Positions 47,947-58,062 of a stretch of 64,000 nt of DNA are shown one piece after another. The DNA is from Datisca glomerata (lineage: Eukaryota; Streptophyta; Magnoliopsida; Cucurbitales; Datiscaceae): assembly GCA_003255025.1 (NCBI GenBank), contig QANY01005768.1, forward strand, positions 1,500,805-1,564,804, read 5' to 3'. The number at the start of each line of letters is the position of its first letter. The first letter of the stretch is position 1. A model generated the notes under the pieces. That model had not been told where the DNA came from and did not search any database. It worked only from the letters and a program-made list of their open reading frames with translations. The translations under genes were made by a program, and so were the position numbers.

Positions 47947-49300
47947 TTAGGCCTTAACTTTTCCTTTCTTGTCTTTTTCTAGCTGGTCATTCTTATCTTT
48001 TTCTAACTGGTCTTGCTCCAGCTTTTCAGAGATTAAGGTGGTCAAGGAATACCAAAAATCTGAAATAGTAGGGTCAGACGATTCTGGTTCTTGGCTTTCT
48101 CCAGCCAGAATACTTAATAAATTGCCATCATGATCGGAGCCTATTTGACTACTTATTGATTTTATGGATATATCTTCAGGAACAAAGACATTGAGAAATT
48201 GCTCCTTAATGTGATCCATAGTTTTAATAATTAATTCATTTTCGGGTAAATTAGGCAATTTCTGTTTTAGCTCAAATTGAGCATTGAAGAAAGGATTTCC
48301 GGTTGGAGTTAAGAGAGCTTTTGGGGTGGCATCAAAACAAGCTTGAGTATGGGTTTTGATAGCCTTAATTAAGTCTGGTAAATGAGTGTTCATCTCTTCG
48401 TCCCACCATTTAGTGAAAAATACTCTTTTGAGCCTCAGGATTTTATTCTAGTAATCACATCGTAAATCCTATTTCCAAATCCATGGGATGTTGAAACGAA
48501 TGATAAAATGAGCTACTGATTTAGACATTGAAATATCTTTATTTCCTGTTAGGAGAGAGTAGGTTGCTTGCCATTTTGCAAATTATGTTTGAACTTATTC
48601 TGGTAAAGTGTCCAATGAAAGCCCAAATATCTCCCACCAGACAAGGAACTAATTGGGTAGCTCGTGGTTGAGAACTTCTAGACAAATACGGATGAACCAT
48701 GTATGGTTGTCGATAGAATTCGGATAATAGAACATATAGGTAAAGGAATCAATATAATCTTAATTATTATATCTTACTTCTATATTACTGATTTCCAAAC
48801 TACGGGTTGTATGCGGATGGGTACCCAATTGATTAATCGGCATGATGTTATGGATGGCGGTTTTACTGAAGGTAATGGGGCTGGTGTTTCGGCTTGGGTC
48901 ATGGAGTGTATGCTTAATTTCCATGGCTGTTGTTTCTATGATGATAGCTTCATAGATATATCGATACTGGTCAAAATGAGGGGAAATTGTTGAGTAGATA
49001 GATATCTCTTTTTAATTTCTCATGGATCAGCCATCCATTTCTCATCAGTAGAGTTAATGATGAGAATTGTCTCATCTGTTGTATTGTTGGTAAGATACTG
49101 TTCTGGACTGAGGATAACATCTTTAGCAGTTTTGTTAGAAGAAGCTTCATGTTTTCTGTTGAGACTAGAAAATTCTGTTGACAAAAAAATATCATCTTGT
49201 TGTTGTTGAATACTGTTACGACCTTTGTCGCAGCCGCGTTGACCTCGGCCACAACTTCTGTTACACATGTTATTTTTATCCCCGTAAATATTCACGAGTT
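47947..49300 (-). pseudogene. Pararetrovirus downstream region, including an ORF2-like frame
   Basis: The frame 48393-47947 (148 aa, starting MNTHLPDLIKAIKT) is the best-preserved viral frame. It is acidic, with a Lys/Asp/Glu-rich tail in which DQLEKDKN is repeated. Its position after RNase H and before the intergenic region fits the second ORF of florendoviruses, whose function is unknown to me. Sequence at 49295-48400 is broken coding or spacer. Confidence 0.6.
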
Positions 49301-49374
49301 AAGAAGCCAGGGAGAGAGTTTTGTTCACGTTTAATATATTTAATATCAAAGTCAAATACTGATAAAATGCTTTG

Positions 49375-50611
49375 TCACGAGTCAAATATTTGTTTAGAAG
49401 CAAGATTTTGTACGTCTTTTTTAAATATTTGTTTAGCTGTGGAATAATCAACTCTAATTAAAAAATGATGGTTAAGTAAATCATCCTGAAATTTAAGAAT
49501 ACATTTAACAATTGCTAAGCATTCTTGTTTAATAGTTGGATAATTTTTTGTTGGTCTCCTTTCCAAGTTCCTGAAGTGAACCTTAAGAGTTTTTCCTTCT
49601 GCTTATGCGGATTTACCTGTTTAAGAATATCACCATAACCTTGGTTGGAAGCATCTGTTTCTACAACTTTTTGCCAATTGAGATTGAGCAAAGATAAACA
49701 ATACAATTGTTTAACTTTCTCTTTAATTTTCTTCACAGCTAGTCTATGTTATGTAGTCCAAGGAATAGGATTTTTCTGAAGTCTGTTATACAAAATAGAA
49801 GTATCTGTAATTGAGTCTTGTCTTTTATTTCATTCAAGAATTTAGAAGCAAAAACAATACTTCGGTTAATTGGGATAATAGTTTCATTAGAAATATTATG
49901 ACCTAAAAATCTTACGGCAATTTGAAATATTTTCATTTTGCTAGCAGAAAGAACTAAATCATTTCTGATAATAACATGTTTGAAAATATTCAAGTGTTTG
50001 ATGTGTTGATCTATAGAGGATGAGAATATTAAAACAAATAATAAATTCAGTATAAGAATTGAATATGTCATTCATAATATGCTGGAATTCTAAAAGACCA
50101 TTTTTTACTTCAAAAGGTAAGACATTCCATTCATAATAGCCAAAAGATACTGTAAAAATAGTTTTATATCTATCCTCCTCGGCTATCTGTATTTGCCAAA
50201 ATCTAGATTTTAAATCAAATTTTGAAAAAATTATTGAATCATGAAGTCTCTCTAACAGATATTTTTTATTCGGTATATGATACATTATCCATTGTAAAGC
50301 ATCATTAAGAGGTTTATAATTAATCACTAATCTGGGTGATCCTCTTTTAACTTCAGCATTTTTATTAGCATAGAATGCAGTACAACTCCAAGGAGATTTA
50401 CTAGGTCTAATTAATTTTTTTCTCTAAAAGAGATTCCACTTATGTTTTGCATATCTCTAAATATTATATTTTTTATTTGGCTGGGTCTAGATTTAGTAGG
50501 AATATTTTTCTCATCAAAATCCTGATTATAAGGTAGAGATATGATATGTTTCTTTCTATCCCAAAAAGTATTAGAAATGTCACTATAGATTTCTGTTTTA
50601 AACTCATGCAT
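49375..50611 (-). pseudogene. Pararetrovirus reverse transcriptase and RNase H (broken)
   Basis: Blocks in order: 50611-50411 (pre-RT segment), 50327-49959 with INYKPLNDALQW and FSKFDLKSRFWQIQI, 50071-49739 (connection, FLGHNIS), then RNase H in 49736-49515 (ETDASNQGYG) and 49566-49375 (DVQNLASKQIF). The catalytic YIDD box is replaced by a CFNI-type sequence, so activity is lost. A glycine in the DLKSG motif is arginine. Multiple frameshifts occur near 50400, 50050, 49740 and 49560. This enzyme would copy pregenomic RNA. Confidence 0.85.
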
Positions 50612-51021
50612 AATTGTTTTTATCTTATTCTGTATTGTAGGTTGCTGTATACGTTGACCAATAAAAAGAAATTGAATTTCTTTCTGTATGAAATTTAACG
50701 GGTTAGTCTTATTCTCAATAAGATGTTTTATCAGATCAATTTCTTTTGTATACGATTTTGTAATAAATTCAAATATGATATTTGTATCGTTAATTATGGA
50801 TGGATACCTGATGTATCAATTCTGGTAATAGACATGATGGAATTTAAAAAAGGATTGCCTAGAATTATACTTTGTGTCATGTTTTTTATTGAAACATATG
50901 ATACAGGTAAGCAAATACCATGTTTGCATATTAGTGCTTCAACTATTCTATACTGGATACGCATAGAATTAGCACTAGTAAGGGATTGAGTGATTTTCTG
51001 AAAATATTTTATAGGAATTAA

Positions 51022-51310
51022 TCATTCATGAATGCAATTCATATCAGCACCACTATCGACTAAGACAATGACATCTTTAATTATGAAACCTGGTTTGATT
51101 ACTAGTAATCTTAGTATATCATTTCTGGAAAGTAACCTAGTTAAGAAGAAATAAATAAGGATTGTCATCCTTAGTTGTTTCTGTGGTTTCTGTATTTTCC
51201 GGGGGTGAAGAAGTCTCAAGTACCTCTAAAGGACTTTTTCCTTTGATAGTGGATTGTTTAAGAAAATTGAGATCCTGAAAATGATTTGAATAGTAATTTC
51301 GAGCTGTTGA
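51022..51310 (-). pseudogene. Pararetrovirus protease region
   Basis: Near 51060-51025 the minus strand encodes LVDSGADMNCI, an aspartic-protease active site (DSGA) that is itself preserved. A stop follows two codons later, and the upstream part is frameshifted near 51130. It is the first viral segment in this permuted copy. Confidence 0.75.

Positions 51311-51315
<5 letters not shown>

Positions 51316-51353
<38 letters not shown>
51316..51353. repeat. (AT)n microsatellite at the viral border
   Basis: 19 consecutive AT dinucleotides immediately follow the last sequence I can read as viral. Confidence 0.95.
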
Positions 51354-51357
<4 letters not shown>

Positions 51358-51662
51358 GCGTGTATTATTTGTAGCTTATTCAATGAGACTTAGCAATTAA
51401 CAAAAACATTAAGTAAAATTTTGTTTCATCAAGACATAAAGATATTAAAAACAATTAATATTTTCTTGGCAAAGTACTAATTTCGTTATGTAGGTTATTC
51501 ATATTTTTCCATCCATATCAAAATGTACTTTATAAAAATACATCACACATGCATCACATGTAAGGTACATGGATGAAAAACTCAACTTCTTATTCTATAA
51601 TATCCGTTGTACAACAAAGTAGAGGGAGAGACCTAGTACCAAATGTAAATCGTTTAAAATAT

Positions 51663-51977
51663 TTAGGTTCTAGCTTTGTGACGAATGCAATTAGAAGCAC
51701 AAATGTTTTGGCGACGGAGGAAAAGCTTAGAAGACCTTAAGGAAGGCAAATTCGAAAGAGTACATTTAGAATTGCAAACAACAGCCTCAGTAAAAGTAGC
51801 AGCAGCATCATTTGTACTTTGGTATTGGTTTTGTTCAGAATCACCATCACCATATGCTAATGGTGCCAAAGAAGGTGATATTAAATTTCTTCTATTTTCT
51901 CCTAAAACAAACGGCAGAAGAAGAATAATAAACACCATCACTTTGATCCATTCACCCCTCAATTTGTTACCACCCAT
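51663..51977 (-). CDS. Small putative secreted cysteine-containing peptide
   Basis: A single-exon frame of 104 residues from the ATG at 51977 (MGGNKLRGEWIKVMVF). A hydrophobic stretch, VMVFIILLLPFVLG, followed by ENRR, looks like a signal peptide with cleavage around residue 26. The mature part is Ser/Asn-rich and has four cysteines, in VVCNSKC and ICASNC, two CX3C-type pairs, and a basic tail. The frame runs upstream to 52043, but a TATAAATA box lies at 52051-52044, so the internal ATG is the better start. Transcription would begin near 52015, giving a leader of about 40 bases. I do not recognise the family. The antisense frame 51685-52029 has no such signals. It could be a peptide hormone or defence-type peptide, but that is speculation. 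Confidence 0.55.
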   Translation of the reverse strand: MGGNKLRGEWIKVMVFIILLLPFVLGENRRNLISPSLAPLAYGDGDSEQNQYQSTNDAAATFTEAVVCNSKCTLSNLPSLRSSKLFLRRQNICASNCIRHKART

Positions 51978-52043
51978 TTCTATATCTTCCTTTTCTTCGT
52001 TCAATAACTTTTGCTTGTTGAAATTGTAATAGCAGCATATCAC

Positions 52044-52051
52044 TATTTATA
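52044..52051 (-). promoter_or_regulatory. TATA box for the small secreted-peptide gene
   Basis: TATAAATA on the minus strand in the context CTATAAATAG, 67 bases upstream of the chosen ATG at 51977, so a start site about 30 bases downstream would fall near 52015. Confidence 0.55.
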
Positions 52052-52059
52052 GTCTAGTT

Positions 52060-53640
52060 TGTGACTTTTGGTTTCTATGATTATATATTTCCTCAAGTTA
52101 ATTGAATGACAGAGAGAAAGAGGCAAAATCCAATCAGATACCACTTGTAATATTGAGAGGCAAAAACCAGTTGGACATCACTTTCAATCGAGAAACGAGT
52201 AATAGTAGGTGCTCCAAAAGGACGGAAAAATCAATACTACTTTATATAACCTATTGTTATGATACTTGTCATGAACTATAATATTTTATTTATATTTTCA
52301 GAAGAGAAAATGAATAATTTTTTAAACGAGTTTTATATATTCAATCTATAAATAAAAGTGTGTAACTTTGAGAAACAATATTACCCTAAACATATTTAAA
52401 AAATTTTACATTAATCTTAAACTCAAACTTAAACCAATGAAGTTATATGAAGACTTTTTCAACTTTTTGTTTAAGTTATCATTTATTTATTTACTACGTA
52501 AAATGCCAAATGACAAATTATAAGTAAATGAAAAATCTTAAATTAACTCAGTATTTTTTGCTAATTATTATACGTACCATATATTACAAGGTTATCTTAA
52601 AATTTAATGAAAGAAAATTAGTATTAAGCACATTAAATGGGTCTCTTTTCTATAAATAATTTGTTTCACTCCATTCAACTAGATTTATTTTTTAATGATC
52701 GTATATATCTTTTATACTTCCGCATGAAAGAAATTTGTGAATGAATTAAAAAATATCATAGACTGAGACACATGCATCACATGTGATGCTTGACTAGTAC
52801 TCTAATAACTCAAGGAGTAGTGAAATTTTCCCATGTTGTTCTTTTAAGGTGTTTGTTTTCATTGGTAATATTGTTGAGAAAAATTTGAAATTATTGCTCC
52901 ATTCCAATTTCCTATGGCCACTAACATAAGTTAGCAAGAAAAAATGAATTGGTTTAGATTATATTAAAGAACTTAGGTGTAACATTTTCAAAAAGAAAAT
53001 TAGAGTTTACTTATCTGAAATGTATACTCACTTGTGGAGCTAATAAAAAACTTCGCAATTAATGAATTCTTCCTAATAGCTAAGTGACATTCGATATTAC
53101 AATAGCCAAAAATATGTGGTCTACAATGGTCACATACTTAAATTAGACTACTATGATATATAAATTAAGATACTCAAATATTTTGAAGAACAATAAATAT
53201 TATGTTTGATTGATATAGACCATTAATTTTGTTAATATTTCGAGTCTTAGGACAATAGATTCTATAAGATGCGAAAGAATCTAGAAATGACTTGTCACGG
53301 CCATAAAATATTATGGCCAAGATCTTTTACCAGTTAAAAGACTTTTTTTTAACACTAGAAATCGTATTGAGCTAATCTGGACCATTAAAAACAATATTAA
53401 TAACCTATACAAACTCAACATAACCTCTCTTGTTTGTCAAAAACATGAGAGAATCAAGGATCTAACTCTTTCTTATAATATAAATTACCATAATTCTAGT
53501 CCAAAAAATAAACGCCATATTAGAACATGGAATCATGATTCAGACTGCAGTAGGAAAAGAAAAGTACACACAAGAATTACGTATATACAGTAACATATAT
53601 AGAATATGAAATTGCTCTTGCCCATATATCTATATAAGCA
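52060..53640. other. Intergenic, no gene recognised
   Basis: AT-rich spacer between the upstream side of the small-peptide gene and the downstream side of the PPR gene. No TE ends, tandem repeats or coding seen. Confidence 0.5.
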
Positions 53641-53675
53641 GTCACAGCAGTATAAAAACTCATCAAAATCGTTAC

Positions 53676-53750
53676 GCCTTTTCTCACGAGGTAGTCTCCA
53701 GCCTTTTCTCACGAGGTAGTCTCCAGCCTTTTCTCACGAGGTAGTCTCCA
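53676..53750. repeat. Three perfect tandem copies of a 25-bp unit
   Basis: GCCTTTTCTCACGAGGTAGT followed by CTCCA, three identical copies in a row, about 460 bases beyond the PPR stop codon. The identity shows a recent expansion. Confidence 0.95.
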
Positions 53751-54214
53751 GGTTAACCGATAACTTACGCAAAGACACAACTATCTTCCTTCCAACTCGG
53801 TAAAACATCAAGCCGCCAACTTATCCGTAGAGAATCACTACAGGGTCACAGAACATTGAAAATTCAGAGAAATGCAGATTTATCTGAATATGCAGACATT
53901 CACTAGAAGTAATATCTTATGCTCTACATTTTGTAAAATTGAAAACAAATTAAAACCCATCACACCTGGTATGGAGATTGAAGTCTACGGGAGCAAACCA
54001 CAAGAATTGGGATCCTTCCTGCTGATAGAGCAGCTGATTTTTTCCATCAATACCAGAACTTGTGAAGTCCCATCCGTAATGGTGATAGTACATTCAACTA
54101 TCATCATCTAACAAGGAGATAAACCATTTGAATCTTGTCTTGCCTTCTCATTATTCTGACTGCAAACAGATAAACCATCTGTCCAAGAGTGAACATATTT
54201 TACTCTCTCAAGAC

Positions 54215-56596
54215 TTAAGTTTGAAGATCTGGAACTGCAATGCTGTAATTTTCATTAATCAGACCTCTTCTCAACATCTCGTTTTTAAATTTGACGGCTT
54301 CATCGAATTCTCCCACCTTACAATATTCCCTTAATAGACATATGCATAAAATCTCATCAGGAAGTATGCCCTTCTCGATCATTTCTTCAAGCAATTTTCT
54401 CGCTTGTTGCAGTTCACCGCATTGAGAAAGGCCCCAAACCAAGGAAGTATAAGTATGAAGATCAAACTCTATAGCTAACTCAATCATTCTATCTCTCAAA
54501 TCCAAAGCTTTCTGAAGATTACCAATCTTCAAGTTCCCGTCCATTAGAGCAGTGTACAATTTGTTATCTGGAACCATACCCTTGCATAGCATTTCATCAA
54601 ATAACTTCTTGGCTTCTTCGATGGAATTGTTTTTACAGAGACCGTCTATTAGGGCTGTATAAACAACAACATTAGGCTCTAAACCAATATCAGACATTAT
54701 ACAAAAATAATTAACTGCCTCTTGAAGCAATCCTTTTTTGCATAAACCGTCAATTAATACACAGTAAGTCACAATTGTGGCCTCAATGTCAGAGCTCTGC
54801 ATTTCTTTTAGCAACTCCAATGCCTCTGAGGTTCTTCCGGCCTTGAAATAAGCATCCATAATTGTAGTGTATATGACGGGATTTGCACTCACACCACCAT
54901 TTTTCATTTCACTAATCACGAGCTTAGATTCCTCCAGCTTATTTTGGCTGCAAAGACCCCAAAGGATGGTACCGTACAGTAATAAGTCCGGTTGGATCCT
55001 TTTTTCTTTCATTTCTTTCAAAAGATCCATTGCATTCTCTATCTTCTTCGCCTTAATATACCCATGAATAAGGGCAGTACATGTGTGCTGGTTAGGAGTC
55101 ACTCCCAATTCCACCATTGCCCTAAACACTTCTTCTGCTTCCTTCATCCTTCCATCTTCACAAAGGCCATCCAGTAAAGCCGTATAGGTCACAATATTCA
55201 AGTTAACTCCTGCCTCCAACATCTCATTAGCTAGCTTCAGGGCTTCAATAAATTTACCCGCTTTGCAGTGTGCATCAATCAGAGAAGTATATGTGAATTC
55301 ATTAGGTAAAAGACCAACTCGTATCATGTCCACAAAAAGTTTCATGCCCGCTTGCATCATCCCTCCCTTGCAAAAAGCATCAATTAATGTACTATAAGTT
55401 ACTACATTTGGTTTCAACCCATTTTTCTTCATCTCACAGAGAAATTCGAGAGCAAGATGCACTTGTTCATATTTACAGAAACAATTGATAAAAGCATTAT
55501 AGGTTATTACATCAGGTGAACAACCCACTTCCTTCATCTCCTCAAATATATGCACAGATTCATCCAACAATCCTACCTTTCCATAACCATCAATAAGAGA
55601 ATTATATGTAACGATATCTGGGGAAAATCCCCTCTGTTTCATTTGTGAAAACAAACTTCTAGCAGTTTCCAAATCCCCTTCTTTACAGAAATAGTCTATC
55701 ACAATGTTGTAGGTAAAAACCGAAGGAGTAATCCCGGCTCCAATCATATCATTAAAAAACTTCATAGACAATTCTTTCTTCCCCGATTTCGATAGCTTAT
55801 GCAAAAGAAAATTACAAGAACGTGCTTTCGGCAATACTCTCAACTTTCTCATTTTCGAGAAGCATTCATTTGCTTCCTCGAGCATTCCCAACTCTACCAA
55901 AACGCTAAATAAAGCATCAAACACTCCCCAACCTGAAACACATATATCTTTTGTTGACCACAATATATCAAACAAAACGTAACCAGGCAAAACCCAGCTG
56001 GCCAAAAGTACTTCTCTAAGAATATCATTGACATCTGAATACATTCTAGCAGAGAATAGTATATGAACTAAAATGCAATAAGCCTCCGTGGTGTGGTGAA
56101 AACCAACTTGGTTTCCAGCCCATTTGAAGAACTTCAGAGCTAATCTTGCATCTTGTTTTAATCCGACCAAAATCCTAGATACCCAAATGGGGGCTAGTGC
56201 TGAATTAAGTAAATTAACAATCATAGGGTCGTCCCAGCGGTCTTGTTGTATGATTTTACACAAAGACTCTTTACCTAAATCTTCATAGACATCGTTGGGC
56301 ATTGACTTAGAGACAAAAGGGAAACGTAGTATACAAAAAAAACTGGTAAACAAGATCAAATGGCGAGAAAAAATACAGCCATTTGATGTCGAAGTTAGGG
56401 GAGATGATGAAGTATTATAAAGATAGAAAGAGAGGCAGCTTGGGTTTAAGGAATTTGAAGAGAGGGGGCTTACTCGGCGAGAGGCAGTGCAACTCATTTG
56501 TAAAAGACTGCGGAACAACAGTAACATCTCTAAAAGGATGAAAGTAACATCAAAGACTTCAATGGGGAGCTTCATTATCCCTAGCGCAGTGAACAC
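54215..56596 (-). CDS. P-type pentatricopeptide repeat protein (At2g02150-like)
   Basis: An intact 793-codon frame. About 16 tandem 35-residue PPR motifs run from roughly residue 230 to near the C terminus (examples TYNIVIDYFCKEGD, TYNSLIDGYGKVG, TYTSLIDAHCKAG). There is no E, E+ or DYW extension, so it is P class. Order and wording (LWSTKDICV..GVFDALFSVL, KMR..RVLPKARSCN, FTYTSLIDA) match the Arabidopsis protein At2g02150. P-type PPRs bind organellar RNA to stabilise, splice or aid translation of specific transcripts. Residues 34-70 (MSCTASRRVSPLSSNSLN) are Ser/Arg-rich and acid-free, like an organelle presequence, so the functional start may be the ATG at 56497 rather than 56596. This appears to be the one clearly functional large gene in the window. 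Confidence 0.93.
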   Translation of the reverse strand: MFTALGIMKLPIEVFDVTFILLEMLLLFRSLLQMSCTASRRVSPLSSNSLNPSCLSFYLYNTSSSPLTSTSNGCIFSRHLILFTSFFCILRFPFVSKSMPNDVYEDLGKESLCKIIQQDRWDDPMIVNLLNSALAPIWVSRILVGLKQDARLALKFFKWAGNQVGFHHTTEAYCILVHILFSARMYSDVNDILREVLLASWVLPGYVLFDILWSTKDICVSGWGVFDALFSVLVELGMLEEANECFSKMRKLRVLPKARSCNFLLHKLSKSGKKELSMKFFNDMIGAGITPSVFTYNIVIDYFCKEGDLETARSLFSQMKQRGFSPDIVTYNSLIDGYGKVGLLDESVHIFEEMKEVGCSPDVITYNAFINCFCKYEQVHLALEFLCEMKKNGLKPNVVTYSTLIDAFCKGGMMQAGMKLFVDMIRVGLLPNEFTYTSLIDAHCKAGKFIEALKLANEMLEAGVNLNIVTYTALLDGLCEDGRMKEAEEVFRAMVELGVTPNQHTCTALIHGYIKAKKIENAMDLLKEMKEKRIQPDLLLYGTILWGLCSQNKLEESKLVISEMKNGGVSANPVIYTTIMDAYFKAGRTSEALELLKEMQSSDIEATIVTYCVLIDGLCKKGLLQEAVNYFCIMSDIGLEPNVVVYTALIDGLCKNNSIEEAKKLFDEMLCKGMVPDNKLYTALMDGNLKIGNLQKALDLRDRMIELAIEFDLHTYTSLVWGLSQCGELQQARKLLEEMIEKGILPDEILCICLLREYCKVGEFDEAVKFKNEMLRRGLINENYSIAVPDLQT

Positions 56597-57549
56597 TCAT
56601 GGCTTGAGTAGACAAAATGCTCCCAAAACAGTAGGTTGTTTAGGGTTTTATGAACGAATGACTGAACGACGGTTCGGGGGTTTAACTATCGAACAATTAG
56701 CGGCGATGGCTAATCATAGTCTTGGGTGCGAAGGAATTTGAGTCTTTTTGTTGGAGAGTACTCGAGAAAATTCGGTGATGAAAATCCTTATTTGTCAGCT
56801 TAAAAAATATATCCGGTTGGTCAAGCTAATCATAGTCGATCAGAAATTTAATTCTATAACGATGTATTTATTTATATGTAGAATCACATAAAATTTATAA
56901 TCAATATTTTTTAAAATTAAATGAAGAATGAAATTGACCGGAATCAAAATTTAGAATTAAATTAATGTGTTAATTAATTATTAAAAATCAGAATTAAGAA
57001 TTAAATTATTGAAAATAAGAATATTTGTTTATGTTTATCAAATCAAGGAACTAGAATCAAAATATATTGACATTACTGCAATGTCTTTCAAAAAAGATAA
57101 ATGTTATTTTCTTTAATTAATTATTTGATGGCATAATGGACTTCTCATAGTACGTTCAAAATGGATAGAAAATGTGAAATATTACCATCTATTTGTTAGG
57201 AATCTCATTTCGTGCAGTTAACGAAATCAATTCTAATAAAAGTTATTAGAACCACTTGAAATCAAATTCCAAAGTCGTAGTAAACAACTAGAATTATAAT
57301 TTATAATTGGATTTTGCAGAATCTCTTTCCATGAGAATCAAGTAAACGCGTCATAATTTTTAGGAATATCATTTCTTATCTATGTATTGTTTAACTAATC
57401 CTATAACACCTTTTAAAATGTCAGACTTTTATTAGTTGTTAGTTTCAAATTATTCGCTTAACAAAGCTGTCAGGATTTTTGAGTATCTTGATGTGTTTTT
57501 TTTTAAATGTTTAAAATAAGATATATCTGAAATTAATTCCAAAACTAAG
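56597..57549. other. PPR upstream region and AT-rich intergenic
   Basis: The first 150 bases upstream of the PPR frame are GC-balanced and may hold its promoter and 5' leader. From 56770 to 57549 the sequence is AT-rich with no genes or TE ends seen. Confidence 0.45.
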
Positions 57550-58062
57550 GTGGATTTTAGAGGTGTCAAACGGGCCGGCACTGCACGGAATAACTGGGTA
57601 CATGTGAGGCCTGTCGGCCCGGCCCGGCACAATTGTTAGGTGTGTTGGGCCGGCCCGACACGCTTAGCATTACTTACTGCACAATTTGACACGCGTGTCT
57701 TAAATATGTTGTGCCTTAAGTGTGACGTGTCTTAGGTGTGTCGTGTCTTAATTGAGTTGTGTCTTGAGTATGTTGTGCCATGATAAGAACATAAATGATA
57801 TAAAGGGGAGATAAAAGTGATTTAATTTAAAAATAAAATTGAATTATGCTAAATTAAATGGAATATAGTAGAGGGAATAAATAAGAACACAAATTATTTA
57901 AAAAAGGAGATACAATTTTATTAATAAATTATTCATCGTTAAAATTTTTAATACAAGCTTACAAATATTTTGTTTTTTATAATTGCATCACTATAAATTA
58001 AGTACATCCCAACTAGGTGATACCCACTCAATTTAGGTATGTAGAGAAATTAAAATATGAGT

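Larger units (their letters stand above)
43890..51315 (-). mobile_element. Endogenous pararetrovirus, near full length, circularly permuted
   Basis: About 7.4 kb of integrated caulimovirid DNA reads on the minus strand in the order protease, RT, RNase H, ORF2-like region, intergenic region with tRNA-Met primer site, movement protein, coat protein with zinc knuckle. In the circular virus the protease follows the zinc knuckle, so this is one genome unit opened between coat protein and protease. RT/RNase H style and gene order point to the Florendovirus/Petuvirus group. Every reading frame is broken. The high-coordinate end meets an (AT)n tract at 51316. It is a paralogue of the fragment at 1-750. 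Confidence 0.85.

Noticed and set aside
51685..52029. A 114-codon plus-strand open frame
   Set aside because: It is antisense to the small secreted-peptide frame, which has a signal peptide and a TATA box; this one has neither.
53676..53750. CRISPR-like repeat
   Set aside because: The copies are directly adjacent with no spacers, in a plant genome.
56487..56741. An 84-codon plus-strand frame at the PPR 5' end
   Set aside because: It overlaps the PPR start antisense and shows no domain.
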